Assembly: GCA_944470555.2 (NCBI GenBank)
Contig: OX104127.1
Span: 134,310,786 to 134,374,785, forward strand
DNA: 64,000 nucleotides
DNA from: Heterobilharzia americana
Taxonomy: Eukaryota > Platyhelminthes > Trematoda > Strigeidida > Schistosomatidae
Reading direction: 5' to 3'
Each line of letters opens with the position of its first letter. Position 1 is the stretch's first letter. The position numbers and the translations under genes are program-made. Below the pieces are notes generated by a model. The model ran no database searches and had not been told where the DNA came from. It saw only the letters and a program-made list of their open reading frames with translations. This document shows positions 47,635 to 57,554 of the stretch, piece after piece.

Positions 47635-47845
47635 GGTATAGTGGTTCAATGGTAATGGGCTGGTCACGAAACCCGAACGTTCTGGGTTCGATCCCTGGTG
47701 AGGGGGTCATGAGTACACACTGCTGATGAATCCCATACTGGGACGAAAAAGGCGTTCAGTGCTTCCAGCTTTCCAATGTTTCTCCAGCTGATGCCTATCC
47801 ATACCAACCTGAAATCAATAAATAAATTCCCACAAACCTCCAAAT
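47635..47845 (+). repeat. Family B short element, plus copy, best preserved
   Basis: The head has A-box-like AGTGGTTCAATGGTAATGGG and a perfect B box, GGGTTCGATCCC (about 47684-47695). The hammerhead at 47718-47761 (listed separately) comes next, then the tail CTCCAGCTGATGCCTATCC, ending AAATCAATAAATAAATTCCC. This copy best shows the full order: Pol III boxes, ribozyme, A-rich tail. Confidence 0.8.
47718..47761 (+). ncRNA. Candidate hammerhead ribozyme, family B
   Basis: Stem I CACUG/CAGUG has 5 pairs. The core CUGAUGA is exact at 47723-47729 and GAAA at 47745-47748. The triplet is GUU at 47754-47756, allowed under NUH though usually slower than GUC. Stem II UCCC/GGGA has 4 pairs above an A-C mismatch. 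Stem III is a single A-U pair with a short loop, in line with the minimal stem III of schistosome hammerheads. It lies directly downstream of a perfect B box. Confidence 0.5.
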
Positions 47846-47849
47846 TGGA

Positions 47850-48425
47850 TTTTGAAGTATTCGCATCAAACTAGACTTGTTTTTACTCTGGACAGTTGTA
47901 TAACTGTTATAACTAAAGAAGCTGATAAGAATTTTTTGAAAATAATATTCTTCGTTCAGATTACTTTCATTCGAATATATTGAGAAACTAATCATCAGTT
48001 AAAATACTCATTTGATTCTTTTTACAATGAAGAATGTTTGGTGAAATGGTTTGATGTTTTTTTCTATACATCCCTATTAGGTCATCCTTACAATGCTGAA
48101 CAAAATGGAGACATTTGATTGATTTCTTTACTCCAACTGAACTTCAGTTACAAATACCTAAATTAAGAAGACAAAGAAAGGAATCAATAAACTGCTCATT
48201 TTCTTCCCCGACAGGAGTAACCCTTAGGAAAGTCTTTGAAAAGAATACCTATTTCAGTCGTTCATGAATGTGTCCAAACACTAACTCTGGCAGAGATGAT
48301 ACCAAAGTTTTTGCTTATCGATACTTGCCATTGCCCATTGCTATACTGGGTGAAATTGCTCAACTAATGTTGATGGATGAGCTGCTATTCTGGTGCCTCG
48401 ATACTGCTTGAATATTCGTTATATT
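47850..48425. other. No gene recognised
   Basis: AT-rich spacer between family B and family A copies. Confidence 0.5.
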
Positions 48426-48429
48426 GTAG

Positions 48430-48612
48430 TCTGGTTGGTGCCTATCAGTGGGATCCAAGACGTATGTTTCGTCGTATTTGGAGCTCTTCAGCCGGATGTA
48501 CCATAACCCCAGCTAGCATTGTTGTTCCCACTGAGACTCAGTATACACCGCTTCAAAAGACAAAGCGTTCTCCACTAGGGTACTAGGACACGAGAGCCAC
48601 TTCTTGTACTAT
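48430..48612 (-). repeat. Family A (Sm-alpha-like) minus copy with complete core
   Basis: The minus strand has its head at about 48612-48560 (GTGGAGAACGCTTTGTC), then CTCAGTGGGAACAACAATGC and the hammerhead at 48453-48502. The plus-oriented head piece at 48635 faces it. Confidence 0.7.
48453..48502 (-). ncRNA. Candidate hammerhead ribozyme, family A
   Basis: Minus strand. Stem I AUCCGG/UUGGAU has 6 pairs, two of them G-U. The core CUGAAGA is at 48485-48491 (position 7 is free, so it is intact), GAAA at 48467-48470, and the GUC triplet complements 48459-48461. The weakness is stem II (GCUCC/ACGAC), which keeps one Watson-Crick pair plus one wobble. It is the only family A copy here with every core base and the GUC site. 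Confidence 0.4.
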
Positions 48613-48634
48613 ATTGTATCGAATTGCTTGAACT

Positions 48635-48725
48635 GTGTGCCCCACTGCTCTAGTAAGTAACGCTTCGGTGTTTGAAGTGGTGGCAACTGAGTCCGAGTTT
48701 CAGTGGGAATGATATCAGAGTTTTT
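48635..48725 (+). repeat. Family A head fragment, plus
   Basis: GTGCCCCACTGCTCTAGTAA, GTTTGAAGTGGTGGCAACTG and GAGTCCGAGTTTCAGTGGGA form the tRNA-like half. It stops before the hammerhead. Confidence 0.6.
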
Positions 48726-48729
48726 TATC

Positions 48730-49025
48730 TAAACTATAGTCAAGACTTAAGAGCCTAGGCTGCTTCACAAACTGAGCATATAAAATTCGATCATGCGATG
48801 ATAATTAGCGCGACTGTAGCGACGGAAAACTAATGAGTACGCTACAAAGTATTTCGAGAGGCTTTGTCGTAAGGTAGTTAACACTACGAAATGTTACAAA
48901 CCAACAGGTGTCCTATTCTATTTAAGAGCTGTTCATTAACGCATATCCATAAAGTGATACTAGATCAATCATCAAAATTTCGGGTTCATGACTAACATGC
49001 AATGAAACAGTCACCGATCTAAATG
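48730..49025. other. No gene recognised
   Basis: Spacer before RTE copy 2. The exact 5' edge of the RTE is unclear, between about 48950 and 49060. Confidence 0.4.
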
Positions 49026-49563
49026 TAAGCAGTGAATATGTTCCCAAAGAAACATATCGCGAACCTTTATCTACTTCATTCAACAGCCCTATGACGACAC
49101 TACAAGAAATATGATTCACAATGGAAAGCTCAGTTACGCCTTTGAAGTGAAAACAGGAGTACAACAATTCCGTCTACTATCACCGATCATCTTCCTGATT
49201 GTGGTTGACTGAACTGGAATGGATCATGCAACAAGAAGTGAGAAGCTGTGAGAAGATGGCGATACGCTGACTGGACTGTTGAAAAGACTCTAGTAGATTT
49301 TGATTTCACCAACGATGATGATGTATGTCTAATGTCTTGTTGCACAAACTCGGAGATCAACCGGCGAAAAGTAACAGGTTGGCAGAAGAGGCAGGTCATG
49401 GAAGACGGGACAGAATTCAGGTGAACGTAGAGATGACGGAGGTGATGAAGATATGCAACCAACAAAGAAGACAGCAACAACAGAAACGACAAGCACCAAT
49501 CACCATGAACGGGGTAAATTTATGGAAGTCATCCCTCTCAGCTACCTGCCTGCCACCCCACAC

Positions 49564-49672
49564 CTACCTACCTACCTACCTACCTACCTACCTACCTACC
49601 TACCTACCTACCTACCTACCTACCTACCTACCTACCTACCTACCTACCTACCCACCCACCCACCTACCTGCC
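49564..49672 (+). repeat. TACC microsatellite inside RTE copy 2
   Basis: About 22 pure CTAC/TACC units (49564-49651), then degenerate CCCA/CCTG units to GCCTAGGCAGC. It sits between the codons for the SYL and GSIVS parts of the RTE. Each frame reads repeating TYLP, so no stop arises, but the frame is not restored across it in this copy. Confidence 0.95.
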
Positions 49673-49795
49673 TAGGCAGCATCGTTTCAAATACAGGTGG
49701 CACAAGCACAGATGAGGACATCAAAGTCTGGATCAGAAAGACAACAAGACAGGCCTTCCTGCACTAGTATGAAATAATCAGTGTGGAGATCTACT

Positions 49796-49828
49796 GCACT
49801 GCACTGCATTGCACTGCACTGCACTCAG
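49796..49828 (+). repeat. TGCAC pentanucleotide tract in RTE copy 2
   Basis: About six CTGCA/TGCAC units with one variant. The same tract is at 57212-57246 in copy 3 and a one-to-two unit version in copy 1 near 29145. Confidence 0.85.
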
Positions 49829-50139
49829 CATAAAGCGTGAACAAGGTTCGGATTTTCAACATGAACGTCAAGAGAGTGCTTCTATATGGTTCAGAAACTT
49901 GGCGCGTCACGAAAAGCATCTCCAACATACTACAGACATCAACACATCACATCAACAGCTACCGCATACACTCACTCCATACTGACACTGATGATCAGAT
50001 AGATGGCCAGAATAGTAAGAATAAGCCAGAAGGAACTCACTGTGGCTGGCTGGTAACGAACCAACCAAGAAGGCAGAAGAAGAGAGTGGAGATGGATTGG
50101 ATTGGGCATACACTGAGAAGGCGGATTTTTGGGGGACAT

Positions 50140-50388
50140 TGTAGCATTTTATTTCACTGTATTGTGTTGATATATGTAACAACTCATTGAACACTTTTTG
50201 TTTAGCTGTACTGATAAAGACTTTTTGCTCGCTCGTTGACCAATACAACATCCTGATATATACTTCGCGTTAACTCCTGATATTTACACTGTCTGACTCA
50301 GGTGGATCAGCAGTGTCGGGAATTATAAATAGGCGATAGTGTATCTGGATGCGTATATAAATTTGGAGTCAGATTTCAGAGCTCGACA
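50140..50388 (-). mobile_element. Nested solo LTR in RTE copy 2
   Basis: 249 bp beginning TGTAGCATTTTATTTCACTG and ending AGAGCTCGACA (TG...CA), flanked by ACAT at 50136-50139 and 50389-50392. RTE copy 1 has the uninterrupted site with one ACAT, proving insertion. Read on the minus strand it has TATATA and a late AATAAA ten-odd bases before its end, so its sense is opposite to the RTE. Length and 4-bp duplication suit a Gypsy- or Pao-type LTR; the internal region is lost. Confidence 0.85.
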
Positions 50389-50709
50389 ACATCACGCTCA
50401 AGGCTACGTCAGGTCAGGTCAGGCCAGGCAGTCGAGTTGAACCTGAATTGGGAACGACGATTTGGGTGTCCGAGGCGAGGGTGACGTGGTGTAGGAGATG
50501 GTGTGAGGAGGGAATTGAAGCTTGTGTGTAGTTGTGGAGGCAAGTTGAAAGACTGGAGAGAGGAGAGTGAAATGTTGACGTGCTACTGAATCCGTATGTT
50601 CCACTGTGAAGCCGAGAGACAAAGAACAATAATAATGCGGTAGCAAACTCAGTGTTCTAAATATTTGTAGAGAATATAATACAGAGATTTAGATGTCCGT
50701 TATTTATAC

Positions 50710-50830
50710 TAGGTGGTGATTGGTAGAACATCGTGCTGGACACCTGGTTGTGACTAGTTAGAGTCCGTCTGCGGTCCAAATTTTCATTTCACCTTCAATC
50801 ATCACGCAGTATCACCAAACCACAACTATC
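50710..50830 (+). repeat. Family D short element, plus copy
   Basis: A-box-like GGTGATTGGTAGAACATCG, a decayed B box (AGTTAGAGTCC) and the body TTTTCATTTCACCTTCAATC. It is the same body as the 32.8 kb copy. Confidence 0.55.
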
Positions 50831-50834
50831 TCAG

Positions 50835-51790
50835 TCAAAATGATGTCTGCTGTTTTTAAAAGCTGCAATTCCTGAAGAATTTGAATGAAGTAAACCTGGA
50901 AGCTATTAAATGGAAAAATAAAAATGATGATGACGATATTATAGTCCAAAGATTAGTCTAGGAGAGAGGGAAGTTCCTAAGAGAAAAAGAGACAAACCAG
51001 GTCCAAATTAAGACCAAGGTAGAGACAAAGTGTGTATATACTGCTTTTGCACAAAAAGTTCAGACCTCAGTTCATGGATAGCCAAGGCCTCTACTGATTT
51101 TAGAAGCTGAACACAAAGAAAACATGAAGTCGTCCAGTGGACCTTAAGGTCAATCTTAAGATCATCGTTTGGGTAGGTTGAAGGGTTGAAATCGATTAGA
51201 TGTTCAAGAATAAAACTTCCAATGGATTTCTTTTTTAGCCTTCTAAAGCCAGGCTACAATATGTACTTGTATACGTGCTGACAGGAGTCTCTGACTGTGG
51301 CCGATATACCCTACTCCACAGAAGTAGTTAAACTGACAGATACACATGGAGGGGGTCTGTCGAGGGATATTGTCTTTTACACGAACAGAGAACAATTTGC
51401 GACTAATAAAGATCAAATGAAGTCTGTCTGCGAAAAAAAGTCCTAATATTTGATCTCGAAAGATGATTTTTCAGTATATCTGATGCTATGCCACCTTTAA
51501 ATTCCATATTGATTGACAAAGTCCTATTAGAAACTGAGTTGATGACGGGTTTCGGCTGACATGACCATTTTTAAAAGCATACCTCTTAAACAGTCAAGTT
51601 CAACTTGCACACAGTCTATGCTTCAAATATTTCGTATTCAATAGCAGGGTAAGTGAATGAGTCAGGATACAATGTTGTGGCTCAATGACCATTTCGCTTA
51701 GCGGATTACTTCGTCGATTATCTGGAAACGTAATAACATATGAGAACTAGTAAATCAGTGAAACGAGAATGTGTTAGGCAGAAACGTTAC
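50835..51790. other. No gene recognised
   Basis: AT-rich with purine-rich stretches (50960-51030). No motif seen. Confidence 0.5.
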
Positions 51791-51794
51791 TAAA

Positions 51795-52010
51795 ACTTAT
51801 GGTCTTCAATTTGAAGGTTTGTGGGGATTTACTGATTTCAAGTTGGTATTCATTATGGACTGATATCACTTGGATAGCCGTTGAAAACCTGGGGGCATTG
51901 GGTAGTAATTTCGTCCCATTATGGGACTCCTCAGCACTTGACGCCTGTGACCTCACACCACCAAGGACCGTAATCAGAACCTTCAGGTTCCAGGGTGAGA
52001 ACTATTTCAG
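51795..52010 (-). repeat. Family B short element, minus copy
   Basis: The minus-strand hammerhead core CTGAGGA (51928-51934), GAAA (51909-51912) and a 6-bp perfect stem II (GTCCCATAATGGGAC) are intact. The triplet is ACC instead of GUC, and stem I is lost, so cleavage is not expected. The AATAAATAAAT-type tail side is at 51800-51860. Confidence 0.7.
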
Positions 52011-52014
52011 GGTG

Positions 52015-52650
52015 GTCTGTTACTAAGGTTTGATGATAACTTGTGTTCACTTGTGTTACAAGGGTTACACTATCACAAAGGTATACAAAAGCTACAGTCT
52101 AAAAGGTTAGTCAGTGCATCATTTTTAGGAGGTCAACCAAACAAGAATGAGCATAGCATGAGGATGATGGGTTTACGACAAAGATGTCTGAGTCAGCAAG
52201 CAAGAAAATGACATGAATTCTGTGAAGAACCAATAGAGAGTATACATTTGCATAGATCAACAGTTTTGTAAGGTGATAAAATTGACTGACCTCAAAGGCT
52301 ATCCTTGTAACTACTGAAAAAATAGTCAAGTTTCGTCATTCTTGCTAGATAAGTAGTTTCTCATGAAATAAAGAAGCCGAACTGGCTGTTCCAGTAGTTA
52401 TTAGGCTAACGTTTGGAGTCGGTCTGTCTCCGCTTAGAAACCAAGCCTGATGGTTACTTAATTATCAAGTTAAGTGATACAACACTTGATTTATAGGGAA
52501 AAATTCTGTTGCATTGCCAAACAGCTTCAATAGCCAATCTCTTTGTTGTCACTAGTTACCCGTCCACTATGCCCCTGACCCTGAGTAGCTTACCAGATGA
52601 TTGCGTAATTTCACTACAAGATCTAATTTCTAGTAATATGCAGCGGCAGA
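52015..52650. other. No gene recognised
   Basis: AT-rich. The start of the 149-codon frame at 52509-52958 has no motif before it runs into the foldback element and a family A copy; it is composite. Confidence 0.5.
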
Positions 52651-52652
52651 GA

Positions 52653-52785
52653 GACTTTAAAGGCCACCCTAGCAGCTGTAGAAATAGCCAATCAGGCTTC
52701 AGTATTTCGCCTAGAAAAGTACTTTTCCATGAAATATCGCAAAGTGATTGGCTGTCTCATCAGTTGCTGGGGTGGTTTTTAAAGT
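52653..52785. mobile_element. Foldback/MITE-like element, copy 2
   Basis: 133 bp. The left arm GACTTTAAAGGCCACCCTAG and right arm (reverse complement) GACTTTAAAAACCACCCCAG continue through AGCARCTG to GCCAATCA, about 45 bp each. The palindrome AAAAGTACTTTT sits at the centre. It matches 35446-35583 throughout. No transposase; target-site duplication not resolved. Confidence 0.7.
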
Positions 52786-52879
52786 CATTCGTAGAGAGAA
52801 AGTTAGACATAGGTTCAAGAAATATAATTTTTTCTGCTGTCGAGTACAATATATTCACTTTACGGTACTCTACTTGGCG

Positions 52880-53045
52880 ATTGATAGTAGAATCCAGGAA
52901 GTGCGTTTTATCCTATCAGGGACTCGTCAGATGGATGAACTTGCCTCCCAGTAAGTGATGTTGTTCCCACTGAAACTCGAAATCATGACCGATTGCTTCA
53001 AATGTCAAAGCATCATCCATTAGGCCACTGGGGTACAAGAACCCT
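52880..53045 (-). repeat. Family A (Sm-alpha-like) minus copy
   Basis: The minus-strand core CTGACGA (52924-52930) is intact, but GAAA has become AAAA (G12 lost) and the triplet is UUC. Stem I has 5 of 6 pairs. The head runs to about 53040. A plus-strand 3'-region piece, GGGCAGTATCGAGGTCTTCA, lies at 53144-53163. Confidence 0.7.
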
Positions 53046-53169
53046 TACTAACGCAACGATTATCACTTGTTTATTGATACATGTAATTTCCCTATGCATT
53101 CTACCACTGGCCACTAAGTAGACCACAATATAGTGAGTATCCGGGCAGTATCGAGGTCTTCATATCGCA

Positions 53170-53890
53170 GCCCATTTACCAACAAACGTGGAATACATTT
53201 ACTTTGTCCCCTAATAAACACTTTCACCGGTTAACATGTTCTTTGTTTACATTCTCTGTAAAACTCAGTAAATCTTTAATCAACCCTGTTTTAGATATAT
53301 GAGATAGAATATTTTCGTTGTTTCTTTAGAAGGATTTCAGTAATACTGTTCGATTTTTTTAGTCTTAGCATTTGCCTACGAATCCACCAGATCCTTATCT
53401 CGTTGATTTTACACCTTGAAGCAGGAGAGAGAGAAATACGCAAAAATAAAAACCTTTCAAAACAGTTAGATTACGCTCATAAGCAAAACAAATAATCATA
53501 CGCCACTAGATTTGTTTATACTCACGTGTGTATTTAACTTTATTTGTGTGAACACAGGTGCGTCGTGCATACATACGTGTGTGCACTGGTGTTTGTCAAT
53601 CGATCTGTTCATATGACGATCAATGTAAAAGTAAAAGAAGTAAAATTATTAGTCACATGTTTGTACTACTACTGTTGTTGTTGTTGTAAAAATAAATTTA
53701 GTACCTGTGTGTGAGTTGTAAATTTCAACATTGCGAGAAATGATATTGATGATAACGTGATTTATATTTTTATTGATTACTGATCTCGTTCATTATATTG
53801 TATGAGGAAATGAAAATTGATACGCAACGAAATATGCACACCTCTATACAAGTACACTGACGGTGACGAAGAAGAAATATGCGATACCTT
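53170..53890. other. No gene recognised
   Basis: AT-rich with CA/GT-rich stretches (53520-53590) and a short TTG run near 53670-53688. Confidence 0.5.
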
Positions 53891-53894
53891 CATT

Positions 53895-54175
53895 GATTGG
53901 TCACTGGAGGACAACCAGTTTCACCTTGTCTAATCCTGCTACATCATTTCTACTATGTGGTCACTAAGCTCAGAGGCTCACCGCCACTGTACTTTATACA
54001 TTGATAGGTGTTAGTTGGTTAGAAGTAATGAGCAGGAACCCCTGTTCGACTTAAGTTTGGTGCTTGTTGGCACTCTTCCCAAGAAATATCTGCAACCTTA
54101 ACAGAAATGATATCCCACCTGAGATTCGAACCCACGTCAGATCTGACGACTTAGGCATTGTCCGTCTTTGTGTAA
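53895..54175 (-). repeat. Family C short element, copy 7
   Basis: Contains ATTGATTGGTCACTGGAGGA, CTATGTGGTCACTAAGCTC, TTAGTTGGTTAGAAGTAATG, GTTCGACTTAAGTTTGG and the best-kept B box of the family (minus strand GGGTTCGAATCTCAGGTGGG). The hammerhead-like region is mutated (GGAAGA, CAAAC), though CAGGGG can still pair with TTCTTG. Confidence 0.6.
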
Positions 54176-54179
54176 TTAT

Positions 54180-54685
54180 CTAAATGCAGCCACATATTAA
54201 CAAGAAATTGCAATTCAGTGTCTATGACACCACACTACAGAAGAAGAGAATAAAGTATAAATGAAGAAAAGCATATTCATTAGTGTCAAAATACTTCATT
54301 CGGCTTTTGATGATCCATTGGCAATTTAACTGGTGTGAATATATTTCGTTTAGACTGTGATTAGCTGAGATTTTTATGCATTCTACAGCACAGTACATAC
54401 ACTGGGGAAATGTCAGAAGATTTGTATCCGTTATAAATCGAAGCTACACCACGTGATAATAATTCCTAACACATTTTTAGAAATCCAACTTACCGCTAAA
54501 GTAATTGGGATATTTTCATATCCTTTAAGTAATTAACTTGATATCAATTACCGTATCTATACATTGAAAATTGTACCCCAGGTTGGTCACAGATTGACTG
54601 CTATATACCCCCTATTTTGCATAGCTTTTGCCTGATGTGTCTGTGATCTTAAAGTAACCTACATGGTCGTTTTCATACAGTTACT
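54180..54685. other. No gene recognised
   Basis: AT-rich spacer. Confidence 0.5.
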
Positions 54686-54689
54686 AATT

Positions 54690-55010
54690 TTTTTCCCTCC
54701 GCTGTCAAGGCTGAACTCTCATTGGTCGTTAGCCACTTTTATGTAAAGGTGGACTTAGTGTTGTCAAGGTCATTTAGAAATATACATAATCATCATCGCT
54801 GTCAACTGTATTGACTGTTGTTGACACAGTAAAAGCTCTCTGTCAACGGTCTGTTTTCTCTTCTTGTCTTTCCGCGTCGGTGGTATTGTGGCGGCGGCGC
54901 TTAACATTCAGATTCGTGTTAGAGTTGAGTCGTTTGCGAATTAGGTTCGTATCGTTCGTAGTCTGCTAGGTTCGTATCGCTTGTGTGCTATTAAGCCGTA
55001 CTGCCGGTCA
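54690..55010 (+). other. GC-rich patch of unknown nature
   Basis: Includes GGTGGTATTGTGGCGGCGGC and a tandem pair of GGTTCGTATCG at 54943-54953 and 54969-54979. The region looks unlike its AT-rich flanks and could be the 5' end or LTR of an unidentified retroelement, or a promoter/5' UTR. No open frame or protein motif. Confidence 0.25.
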
Positions 55011-55345
55011 TAGCACTGACTCTTAACTATGAGCTATCATTTCGATCTCATTAGAAGGTGAAATCCATTAATGCTTGTGACGTCAGTTGTCCAGGTGGTA
55101 TGTGGCTGTAAATATCAACTTTCGGGGTCTAGTACAATCAGTTTACTGTTTCAGAACTTTATGAAGCGTTTCAACTGTATTCAAGGGAAACGAGAAAACG
55201 TCGTACAATTGATAGGACAAGATGAATAGTCTATCGCTTTGACACAAAGTAATTTAGTATTGGATGATACCTACTTCAGTGACAGTGCGAGATGACGTTT
55301 GATAAGAAGTGGTCTAAATGGAAATCAGCATTTCAAGTCATAAGC

Positions 55346-55655
55346 TTTTGTTTCATGTTACTGTGTGGTCAGGATAATCTTTATTGGACAATTTCGTCCT
55401 ACAGTTGACCAATCAAAATAAATACCCATCTTTTGACCTAGTAGTTCCGTAAAAACTGTATGTAAATGATGTGTTTTTGTTAAATAAATTATCTTCCATG
55501 CAGTCACAGGCTGATCTTTGTCTTCTGATATTCACGACCCAGTGAAGTATAAGGTTCTGAAGGAGAACAGTCTTTACTAGAATCCAGTTTAAGTGTCTCA
55601 CTGCGCTAAGTATCGTTCACACTTTATTATAATCTCTTCGGTCACTTCGGTGTCA
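55346..55655 (+). mobile_element. Solo-LTR-like repeat, copy 2
   Basis: Homologous over its length to 21083-21390: TGTTTCATGTTACTGTGTGG, GGACAATTTCGTCCTACAG, TATA region as CTGTATGTAAATGATG, and AAATAAATTATC near the polyadenylation position. It ends in GTCACTTCGGTGTCA. The two copies have diverged by about a fifth, so both are old insertions. Confidence 0.5.
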
Positions 55656-55659
55656 TCTC

Positions 55660-56340
55660 GTCTAGATTGTCAGTAGCTTCTAGGACTAATCATTCAACAG
55701 TAGTGACGATAATGTTACTGTTGAGCGTTAGTCATAACTGATAGGCATAGTAGTGGACAAGTGGAGATCAGATAACCACTGAAGTCACCGATAAGAAGAG
55801 ATTGCAGTGCTTCACTGAAAAAAAGCAGGAATTTATTATTACTAGAAAAATTATCTGGCCAGAAAATATGAATGGTCAAATAAGAATAATTAACAAGGAC
55901 ATCCTGCTGGTTTACAGAAGAACTAAGAGACCAGAGATATCATTACGTCCTACACTTGATAACGGTCGTTCCATGGACATTATTTACTTAATTTCGGTAG
56001 CCTTTTATACCGAATCTTAGAGTGTCAGGTTGTGAACAAGTGACAGGTTGATAGTTTAGATCCCTAAGGTCGTTTTCATCTTCACCTGACACAAGCTACA
56101 GGATAATTCCAACCCATTAAGCCTCTGGAATTTCACTCTTCCTAATTTTGAACTCCCCACCAACACACACATACACATATAAAAATATACATAAGATTCT
56201 ATATGATACCGTGTACAGTGAGTGCATCAAGACGTGTCAGCATGCATGTAGTTATCTGGCGACTGAGCTGAACAACGGGTGTGTTAATTCATCACATCGA
56301 ATAACGCCTAAGGAATCCCACGAATTCATAGAATTAGGAA
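55660..56340. other. No gene recognised
   Basis: AT-rich; frames at 55802-56020 and from 56148 have no motif. It ends at the RTE tail. Confidence 0.5.
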
Positions 56341-56347
56341 CACATTC

Positions 56348-56348
56348 A

Positions 56349-56393
<45 letters not shown>
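56348..56393. repeat. ATT trinucleotide tract (RTE tail)
   Basis: About 15 ATT units on the plus strand form the 3' microsatellite tail of RTE copy 3, followed by TTATTTATTTATTTATT. Expansion of a TAA-type tail is characteristic of RTE-clade elements. Confidence 0.9.
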
Positions 56394-56651
56394 GTTATTG
56401 TTTACTTATTTATTTATTTATTACTTCAATTCACAGTGGAACATACGGATTCAGTAGCACGTCAACATTTCACTCTCCTCTCTCCAGTCTTTCAACTTGC
56501 CTCCACAACTACACACAAGCTTCAATTCCCTCCTCACACCATCTCCTACACCACGTCACCCTCGCCTCGGACACCCAAATCGTCGTTCCCAATTCAGGTT
56601 CAACTCGACTGCCTGGCCTGACCTGACCTGACGTAGCCTTGAGCGTGATGT

Positions 56652-56900
56652 TGTCGAGCTCTGAAATCTGACTCCAAATTTATATACGCATCCAGATACA
56701 CTATCGCCTATTTATAATTCCCGACACTGCTGATCCACCTGAGTCAGACAGTGTAAATATCAGGAGTTAACGCGAAGTATATATCAGGATGTTGTATTGG
56801 TCAACGAGCGAGCAAAAAGTCTTTATCAGTACAGCTAAACAAAAAGTGTTCAATGAGTTGTTACATATATCAACACAATACAGTGAAATAAAATGCTACA
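56652..56900 (+). mobile_element. Nested solo LTR in RTE copy 3
   Basis: 249 bp, apparently identical in sequence and position to the LTR at 50140-50388, in reverse orientation with its host RTE. It starts TGTCGAGCTCTGAAATCTG, has TTTATATACGC and a terminal GTGAAATAAAATGCTACA with the AATAAA signal. It is flanked by ATGT at 56648-56651 and 56901-56904. Confidence 0.85.
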
Positions 56901-57383
56901 ATGTCCCCCAAAAATCCGCCTTCTCAGTGTATGCCCAATCCAATCCATCTCCACTCTCTTCTTCTGCCTTCTTGGTTGGTTCGTTACCAGCCAGCCACAG
57001 TGAGTTCCTTCTGGCTTATTCTTACTATTCTGGCCATCTATCTGATCATCAGTGTCAGTATGGAGTGAGTGTATGCGGTAGCTGTTGATGTGATGTGTTG
57101 ATGTCTGTAGTATGTTGGAGATGCTTTTCGTGACGCGCCAAGTTTCTGAACCATATAGAAGCACTCTCTTGACGTTCATGTTGAAAATCCGAACCTTGTT
57201 CACGCTTTATGCTGAGTGCAGTGCAGTGCAATGCAGTGCAGTGCAGTAGATCTCCACACTGATTATTTCATACTAGTGCAGGAAGGCCTGTCTTGTTGTC
57301 TTTCTGATCCAGACTTTGATGTCCTCATCTGTGCTTGTGCCACCTGTATTTGAAACGATGCTGCCTAGGCAGGTAGGTGGGTG

Positions 57384-57554
57384 GGTAGGTAGGTAGGTAG
57401 GTAGGTAGGTAGGTAGGTAGGTAGGTAGGTAGGTAGGTAGGTAGGTAGGTAGGTAGGTAGGTAGGTAGGTAGGTAGGTAGGTAGGTAGGTAGGTAGGTAG
57501 GTAGGTAGGTAGGTAGGTAGGTAGGTAGGTAGGTAGGTAGGTAGGTAGGTAGGT
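57384..57554 (-). repeat. AGGT/TACC microsatellite inside RTE copy 3
   Basis: About 43 pure tetranucleotide units, roughly twice copy 2. On the minus strand it encodes (TYLP)n. The unit number restores the frame broken by the 1-bp deletion upstream, giving a single 159-codon frame (57273-57752) from [12 protein letters not shown] into [11 protein letters not shown]. Confidence 0.95.

Larger units (their letters stand above)
49030..50635 (+). pseudogene. RTE/SR2-like retrotransposon copy 2, 5'-truncated, with nested LTR
   Basis: Plus strand. The RT palm end reads RNMIHNGKLSYAFEVKTGV and LLSPIIFLIVVD followed by a stop (49090-49210). The catalytic FADD box appears as FTNDD near 49305. [17 protein letters not shown] and [10 protein letters not shown] follow, then the microsatellite, [20 protein letters not shown] and a pentanucleotide tract. 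The C-terminal domain follows, VRIFNMNVKRVLLYGSETWR and KKRVEMDWIGHTLRR (49837-50110). A 249-bp LTR interrupts the 3' end. The 3' UTR and short AATAATAAT tail end near 50635. A 1-bp deletion before the microsatellite shifts frame relative to copy 1. Confidence 0.85.

Noticed and set aside
49952..50251. 99-codon frame, exactly repeated at 56789-57088
   Set aside because: It reads through the nested LTR and antisense to the RTE C-terminal domain. The repetition is explained by the duplicated element, not by coding constraint.
52509..52958. 149-codon frame, one of the longest in the window
   Set aside because: It runs across unannotated sequence, the foldback element and a family A copy, so it is a composite chance frame with no protein motif.
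56148..56621. 157-codon frame
   Set aside because: Its length comes from the ATT trinucleotide tail (poly-Ile) and antisense RTE 3' UTR.
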